From NCBI RefSeq assembly GCF_011386835.1, contig NC_088805.1, forward strand, positions 13,636,836 through 13,700,835: a stretch of DNA of 64,000 nt, written 5' to 3'. The stretch comes from Chrysemys picta bellii. Lineage: Eukaryota; Chordata; Testudines; Emydidae. The position numbers were made by a program, and so were the translations under genes. The notes under the pieces were generated by a model that searched no databases, was not told where the DNA came from, and saw only the letters and a program-made list of their open reading frames with translations. This document shows, piece by piece, positions 58,900 to 64,000 of this stretch; the first letter of the stretch is position 1; every line of letters begins with the position of its first letter.

Positions 58900-60073
58900 G
58901 AGGCAACCGTGAGTACATTTTTACTTTATTAGAAAAAATGTTTATACAAAGCTCTGCACTGCACAAAAACACACCTCCCCCCAAACACAAAGAGCAATCT
59001 AACATGGCAAGCTGTATGCATATTATATATGTGGCATATATATATTTTTTGCATGGTTTGCATTCATTATTTTACAAAGTTAACATTCAGTAGAAAAAGA
59101 TGCTGTTTGTTACCATTATTTTCCCATATAAATAACTGTGAGCAATCCCTCTTCAGATAGATAAAAAACACCTTTTCGTGTCATTCTGTAAAAAACAGAC
59201 TGAAATGGTATTGAAATCTATAACATTCCCCAATACCACCATAAAAATAGCATCTAGCCCCTGGCCCAAAATGCTTGTCCAAGGCAATTAGAAGAGAAGG
59301 GACCATAAGACAATGCTGGAAGGTGTGTCTTCAGTCCAGTTCTTTGAGCCAACATTCAGGTAAATAATCTTTTATTGGACTTAACAGTAAGAGTGAAATG
59401 AGCACAAGTTGGGAGGGACAAAACTTCTGCCCACATTGGAAACCCAACTTCCTGGTAATCTGTCATCCAGCCAGCTTCTTACATGTCCTGTGGCTGTGCC
59501 AAGAAGCCAAACACTCACCAATTCTCTCCAGAAGGCATGGGAAATCAATGGTGCCAGGAGAAACCTTTGCTGGCTTGCCAACTTCTTCCCTCCACTCCCC
59601 TTTGCTGGAAACACACAGCAGGAGGCTGGGCTGCTAAAATTATCTGGAGAAAAAGTCAACTAGGGGGAAATGCTAAAAGACAGCTAACGGGAAGCTTTAA
59701 AGAAAAAGCCACTGGAATGGCTCCCAAGGATCTGGTTTGGAGAAGCAAGAGCAAGTAGAAAGAAATGCCTGCAGCTCACAAGACTGGCTTTACTGGAGTT
59801 TAAGGGTGGTGTTTTGGTCCAGATGAATTAACTGGCTAGTGACCAATCATTCTTTCTGTCAAGTACAATGGTGGGTAGAATGGAGACGTTTTTGAAGGCA
59901 ATACAGAGGCAGTGATGGTGGTGAAAATAATGGACGTGAATGACACAATGCTGATGAAGATTAATTGGAGGATAATGCCAACAAAGAGCAAGATGTGCTG
60001 CCTGGCAGTGATGCTGACAACAAGAAGAATGGCTGTATGGTTGGTGTTGTTGGTGATGACCACTGCAATCTAT
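58900..60073 (-). other. Probable 3' UTR region of gene C
   Basis: This non-coding stretch follows the gene C stop codon on the minus strand. The first clear AATAAA-type signal on that strand is at 58925-58930. Short open frames on the plus strand (59398-59758) have no recognisable content. Extent is inferred. Confidence 0.3.
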
Positions 60074-60216
60074 TCATATGTCCATGTAGTCGTCATCTTC
60101 ATCAGTATCACTCTCCAGTGAGGACTCTTGGCTTGAGGTTTCTAAGATCTCCAATGCTGGCTGACAAAGACTCTCCTTCTTTACATTGGCTGCAGACTGA
60201 GCAGACAAAATAGCAG
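60074..60216 (-). CDS. Gene C last coding exon, acidic C-terminus
   Basis: A strong acceptor (long pyrimidine run, then GGGTCAG) precedes [20 protein letters not shown], then [20 protein letters not shown] and DDDYMDI followed by a TGA at 60074-60076. The Ser/Glu-rich stretch and Asp-rich tail hold several SxxE/D sites of the casein-kinase-2 type. It joins in phase 0 to the exon ending at 60762. A 3' UTR should continue to lower coordinates; a possible AATAAA (minus strand) lies at 58925-58930. Confidence 0.72.
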
Positions 60217-60761
60217 ACTGACCCAAAGAAAAAAGAAAAAAAAAGAAATATATTGCTGAATAGTTAGAATAAACCCTCGATCACAGGGCTCAAAGACAAA
60301 TGTCTGCTATTCCTCAACATTCATGAGTCCCCTTATTTGTAAAACTTTGTTTGTCCCACCTTGCGGCTCCATAATACTGAATCATCAGTAAGCTTCCCCA
60401 CAGCCAGTACTCCTGAAGTTCTCTCTATAGCAAGACAGACTGGAACAGCTGGATATCCCATTCAGACTGTATTTCTACTTCGTCCTTTTTCATGACTACT
60501 GCTCGGACTGCAGTAGCTATGAACTCCTGCAACCAACTGGGGCCCTGATAGCTATGAGCTCACCTACAGCCTACACTTCACTAGTCCGTAAAGTAACTCC
60601 ACTTGGGAAAAGCTAGGCCTCATACCACTCCCTGTACCATCTCCTGTGATGAGCTGGGGAAAGGAGCAGTTGTTCCAATGACATGAAAAAATCTCATTTT
60701 AAAGGGAGAATTAAGGTCAAACCCAAACATGTCCTAAAAGTTATTCTTTTTCTTGAATTAC

Positions 60762-60988
60762 CTTTAATTTTTGCTTTGTCTCTTCTGAAATGCTGCCCTT
60801 TGGAGAAAGTAAGGTTGGTGTTGGTGGGGTGACAGTGATCTCAGGTGGGAATTTGGTGATAGATGAAGGGATAAAAAGCTTTGGCATGGTGGGCAGAATG
60901 CGGGTTTTTACTCGGGTGCTATCTGCCTTGTTCTGCTGGCTTCCCAAGGACTGTGTATTGGAACTGACTTCTGGCTTGGAACTGGAGG
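60762..60988 (-). CDS. Gene C exon, Pro/Thr/Ser-rich
   Basis: The acceptor is TTTTCTCCTCAG and the donor is AAG|GTAATT. After two bases of a split codon (Ala with the previous exon) it reads [60 protein letters not shown] and [15 protein letters not shown]. The 227 bases have no stop and matching phases on both sides. Proline-directed Ser/Thr sites (TPPTP, LSPK) are frequent. Function unknown. Confidence 0.72.
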
Positions 60989-61259
60989 CTGAGGAGAAAA
61001 GAATCAGGAAAAGAATTTTAGTGGTTTTCCATGCTTACATATGTCAAAGAAAGGAAAACAATATTGTAGTTAAAAAAAATCATCTGAAAAAATATATTTC
61101 ACGGCAAAGATTTTTGTATGAAGACTCAGAAATGGAAAAAGAAATGGAAGAGCAGGAGGAGATGCAAGTGGTAGAAAACGATTCAGGATTCTGCAGTTCA
61201 TGCTCTAGGTAACAGCAAAAAGGCAGTGATAATTCTTAAGAGACACAATATCTCAAACT

Positions 61260-61830
61260 TTCCTTGAAAAGCACAATACTTGGCAAATGTAATCTTGCCC
61301 CACTCACATCCATTCAATACGCCACTGCAAAGTTAGTTTTCCTAGACCATCACTTTGACCGTGTCACTCCCCTCTTTGAAGCCCTCCACAGGCTCCTTCT
61401 TCTCTACTGCATCAAACTTAAGCTGCCTGTCAAGACCGCTCTCATGGTCTACCCCGTCCAACCTATCATCTCTCATTCACTGTTGAGGTGTTGACTCCCA
61501 CCTCAGATGAGCCAGTGGTGCCAGCATCCATTGTCTGCTTGTTCAAACAAGCACCTTATTCCATTTTGCCCCTTCCGCTTAGAAGGAGCTCCCTGTAAAC
61601 ATCCGCACAGCTACATTATCTTCCTGTCTCATTGTTTCTTTGTACTCTCCCCATCTGTCTTCTTTGTATCCAGCTGTTGTCTTGTCTTACACTTAGACTG
61701 TAAGCTCTTTGGAGTACAGACTATCTTTTTGTTGTGTGCTTGCACAGCACCTAGGCACTATAGGGCCCTGGTCTATGATTAGAGCTCCTAGGAGCTACAG
61801 TAATACAAATTAAAAATAATATTTCTGTAA
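61260..61830 (+). mobile_element. L2-type LINE, C-terminal coding relic plus 3' end, in gene C intron
   Basis: 61264-61494 reads like the end of an L2-type reverse transcriptase (YATAKLVFLDHHFDRVTPLF followed by EALHRL). 61690-61800 is its 3' tail (agactgtaagctctttggag, gcacctaggcactatagggc). Frames are decayed. It lies between gene C exons 63253 and 60988. Confidence 0.65.
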
Positions 61831-62239
61831 TAATGATTAGTACAAGACATTGTCTCTTAGTTGACCTATTCAGTCCATAGAGAGGAGAGAGACCGTAAGA
61901 GATTTCTCAGCCATACTGTTACTCTTTCTATATGAAACTATGACAAAAAACACTCCACCAAAAAACAACCAACCAATAAAATCAAATTATGCAAGCCTGA
62001 TCCACGATGTGAGCCTCTGTAAGAGGTACAATAACAAGAGGTACTACAACTTCCTGCTCTTCAAACTAAACACTTTCAGTTCTAGAAACCTGTAAGAGGC
62101 TGAGCAGTTTTATTGGGATTAGGCAGGGCTATTTAATCAGAGCCAAATGGAACTCCCAATTACGAAGGCCTGCCAGGAAAGCAGACACATCACCACCTAT
62201 AAAATGATGTAAAACTGAATTTGGTGTGTCCTTAATACT

Positions 62240-62525
62240 ACAGAGGAACATCAGATTTGCCACTCTCAATCAGACCTGAGGTCCTTCTATATCATAGTAT
62301 CTTGTATCCAAGTATGGACAGTGCCAGATGCTTCAGAGGAAGGTTCAAGAAACACAGCAGAAGGCAAATGCAGGATAATCTGCTTCCCATGTAGGTATCA
62401 TCTTATTATTTATATTTGTATTACTATAACACCTAGGAGCCCTGATTATGAACCAGGATCCCAAAGTGCTTGGTGCTGTACAAACACAGAACAAGAAGTC
62501 AGTCCTTACCCCAATCCCTAACAGT
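62240..62525 (+). mobile_element. CR1/L2-type fragments in gene C intron
   Basis: tcaatcagacctgaggtcct, acagtgccagatgcttcaga and caagaaacacagcagaaggc recall a CR1 segment. 62405-62520 (attactataacacctaggag, cttggtgctgtacaaacaca) recalls an L2 3' end. Confidence 0.5.
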
Positions 62526-63252
62526 TAGAGAGACAGGCTTAAGCCCTGAAGCATGAGGCTTTATATTCCTTCCAAAACCCTTTTTTTTAAAAAGCATTAA
62601 CTGTTATAACTATGAATATTCTTGTTATCCACATAAATGTCCAATCTCTCTTTGAATCTTGCTGAAAATCTTTTTCCATGAGGCAGGTACTACAGCAGTT
62701 TAATTAGAAGAGAAGAGTCATGGAAAAAATAAAGGTAAAAAATGTGAATTTCCGATTTTGCTTTCAAACTGTATCCAATTTATCTGGAACAGTGGAGGAA
62801 TCCTGTGTTAGGAAAGTGCCTAATTGAAGCAGTGACAAAGGAACTGGACATGTTAACCGCTCCTCTGGATTTGGTATACTGCAGACCTTAGGTGACCTCA
62901 GTAAGCTTTTTATTTTTTAAACTGACTATTACTTTAAAAGCAGCATAGACTACAGAGTAAGGGCCAGGTACAATGGTGCTTTTTGTTTGGCTAGGCTGCC
63001 ACTGGTATTCAGCATGCAAGTCCTATGCCAAAGAGAATTACCAATGAGGCACTTCTCCAGGAAGCTGGGCCATTGCCATGAATGTCTGTAAAATCTGGAA
63101 GACCGAAGGCATGGAGAGAAAGCTGGAGAAAGCATATCCCATGGTGGGTACAAGATTGCTACAGATGGATTTATTGCTCATTAAAACAAACTTTCAGAAA
63201 TGAAACCAAAAGAAAGACCATTCAGCTTCTATGGAGCATGAAACATTCTTAC

Positions 63253-63417
63253 CTTGGGTACAGCCATGTCCTGAGCTTGTGCTGGTCACGGATTCCACTT
63301 GCCAGCGTGCAGCCTCAGGCGACGGAGCAACAGTAGCCATTTTCATCTGCTGGCAAAGTCGGGACTCTTGCTGCTGAAATCCAAGCCCTTCCAAAGGTCC
63401 TTCCAGCTCCTCCTCCT
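63253..63417 (-). CDS. Gene C exon with Glu run
   Basis: The donor is CAAG|GTAAGA. The reading frame gives EEEELEGPLEGLGFQQQESR, LCQQMKMATVAPSPEAARWQ and VESVTSTSSGHGCTQ plus one base. That base with the CC opening the next exon makes Ala. The 5' border is uncertain: the frame stays open upstream to about 63480, and the acceptor chosen (GAAG|AGG at 63418-63419) is weak. Confidence 0.58.
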
Positions 63418-64000
63418 CTTCATTAACGAAAGATAATTCACAGATAAGAAAGGGATTAGAAAATCGCTTAAATTCTAATTATTTTGTGTGTATTTTACAA
63501 CTGGTGGGCATTTCGTTACTCTGCCACTATTCAACCACAGCATGATTGAAATTAAATACTGGCAATTTAAAGTGGCAACATTACAATTCTGACACTTGGT
63601 ACCATCAATTAAAGCACAGATTTTCATGAAACCTTTAAAAACATAGCATTTTTAAAAGTTGGATGGAACACTGCGTGATAAATAATTCTCGCATATGCAA
63701 AGGCCGCATCCATGTGCCAAGTGAATTCCCTAAATGTGTATATGTGATCACAACTTTTGAGACCTGGGGATTGGAACTCCTGTCATAAGCACTATTACAC
63801 AGACAATGCAGAAGTAGAATAGTTGGCTGGAGTGCCATGCCAGCACTGATCCAAGAGATCTGTGTCTGATTATTGGTGACAAAAGATACATACTATATTA
63901 AAAACCTCCTTAAAGCAAGCTATAAGGTTATTTATTATGAGTGCCAAGACACAGTGGAAGCAGCAGCTTGGCTTATCTATCTTGGAGACAAAGAATTATC

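Larger units (their letters stand above)
60074..63417 (-). other. Gene C: 3' end of an unrecognised gene with an acidic C-terminus
   Basis: Three exons (about 63253-63417, 60762-60988, 60074-60216) join in phase. The combined fragment is about 175 residues. It begins with a Glu run, continues with Ser/Pro/Thr-rich sequence, and ends in the acidic tail [15 protein letters not shown] and a stop. No catalytic fold is visible; composition suggests the disordered end of a nuclear or regulatory protein. I could not name it. It is on the same strand as the T-box genes and continues beyond the right edge. Confidence 0.65.

Noticed and set aside
1..64000. CRISPR arrays, operons, riboswitches, phage or bacterial mobile elements
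   Set aside because: The window is clearly vertebrate nuclear DNA; repeats are dispersed transposons, not regularly spaced arrays.
1..64000. Functional tRNA or rRNA genes
   Set aside because: The tRNA-like segments seen belong to SINE heads and do not fold as intact tRNAs by eye; no rRNA-like sequence was seen.

Overview
This is vertebrate nuclear DNA, AT-rich and mostly non-coding. It contains split exons with GT-AG borders and dense interspersed repeats: CR1 3' ends, MIR and L2 relics, hAT and Tigger-like elements, and two tRNA-type SINE families. From memory, those SINEs and several short terminal-inverted-repeat (TIR) elements are typical of turtles. I infer a turtle, probably cryptodiran. 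Nothing prokaryotic or viral is present.

Three genes can be supported, all on the minus strand. Gene A (about 2.5-9.2 kb, possible first coding exon near 15.2 kb) is a T-box gene of the VegT/Tbx16/chicken Tbx6L type. Six consecutive exons join in frame over the whole T-box and the start of the C-terminal region. Gene B (about 28.2-32.2 kb) is a second Tbx6/Tbx16-subfamily T-box gene in tandem with A. Four exons cover its complete DNA-binding domain, but its C-terminal exons were not found. It lacks an intron that A has inside the T-box. Gene C enters from the right edge (about 60.07-63.42 kb). Its last three coding exons join in phase and end in a very acidic tail. I do not recognise the protein.

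The other ~60 kb is introns and intergenic DNA. The 19 kb between A and B, and the 28 kb between B and C, hold mostly transposon copies. The most interesting of these are SINEs whose body is followed at once by its own inverted copy; in two cases one pair of target-site duplications flanks the whole fold-back. Also notable are a complete 1.24-kb non-autonomous hAT element with a perfect 8-bp duplication, a ZMYM-like hAT transposase relic, a GC-rich palindromic element, and inverted copies of one TIR element flanking two exons of gene A.

T-box proteins of this group are transcription factors of early mesoderm and paraxial mesoderm. A tandem pair would be expected to share regulatory DNA, but nothing in the sequence proves that.
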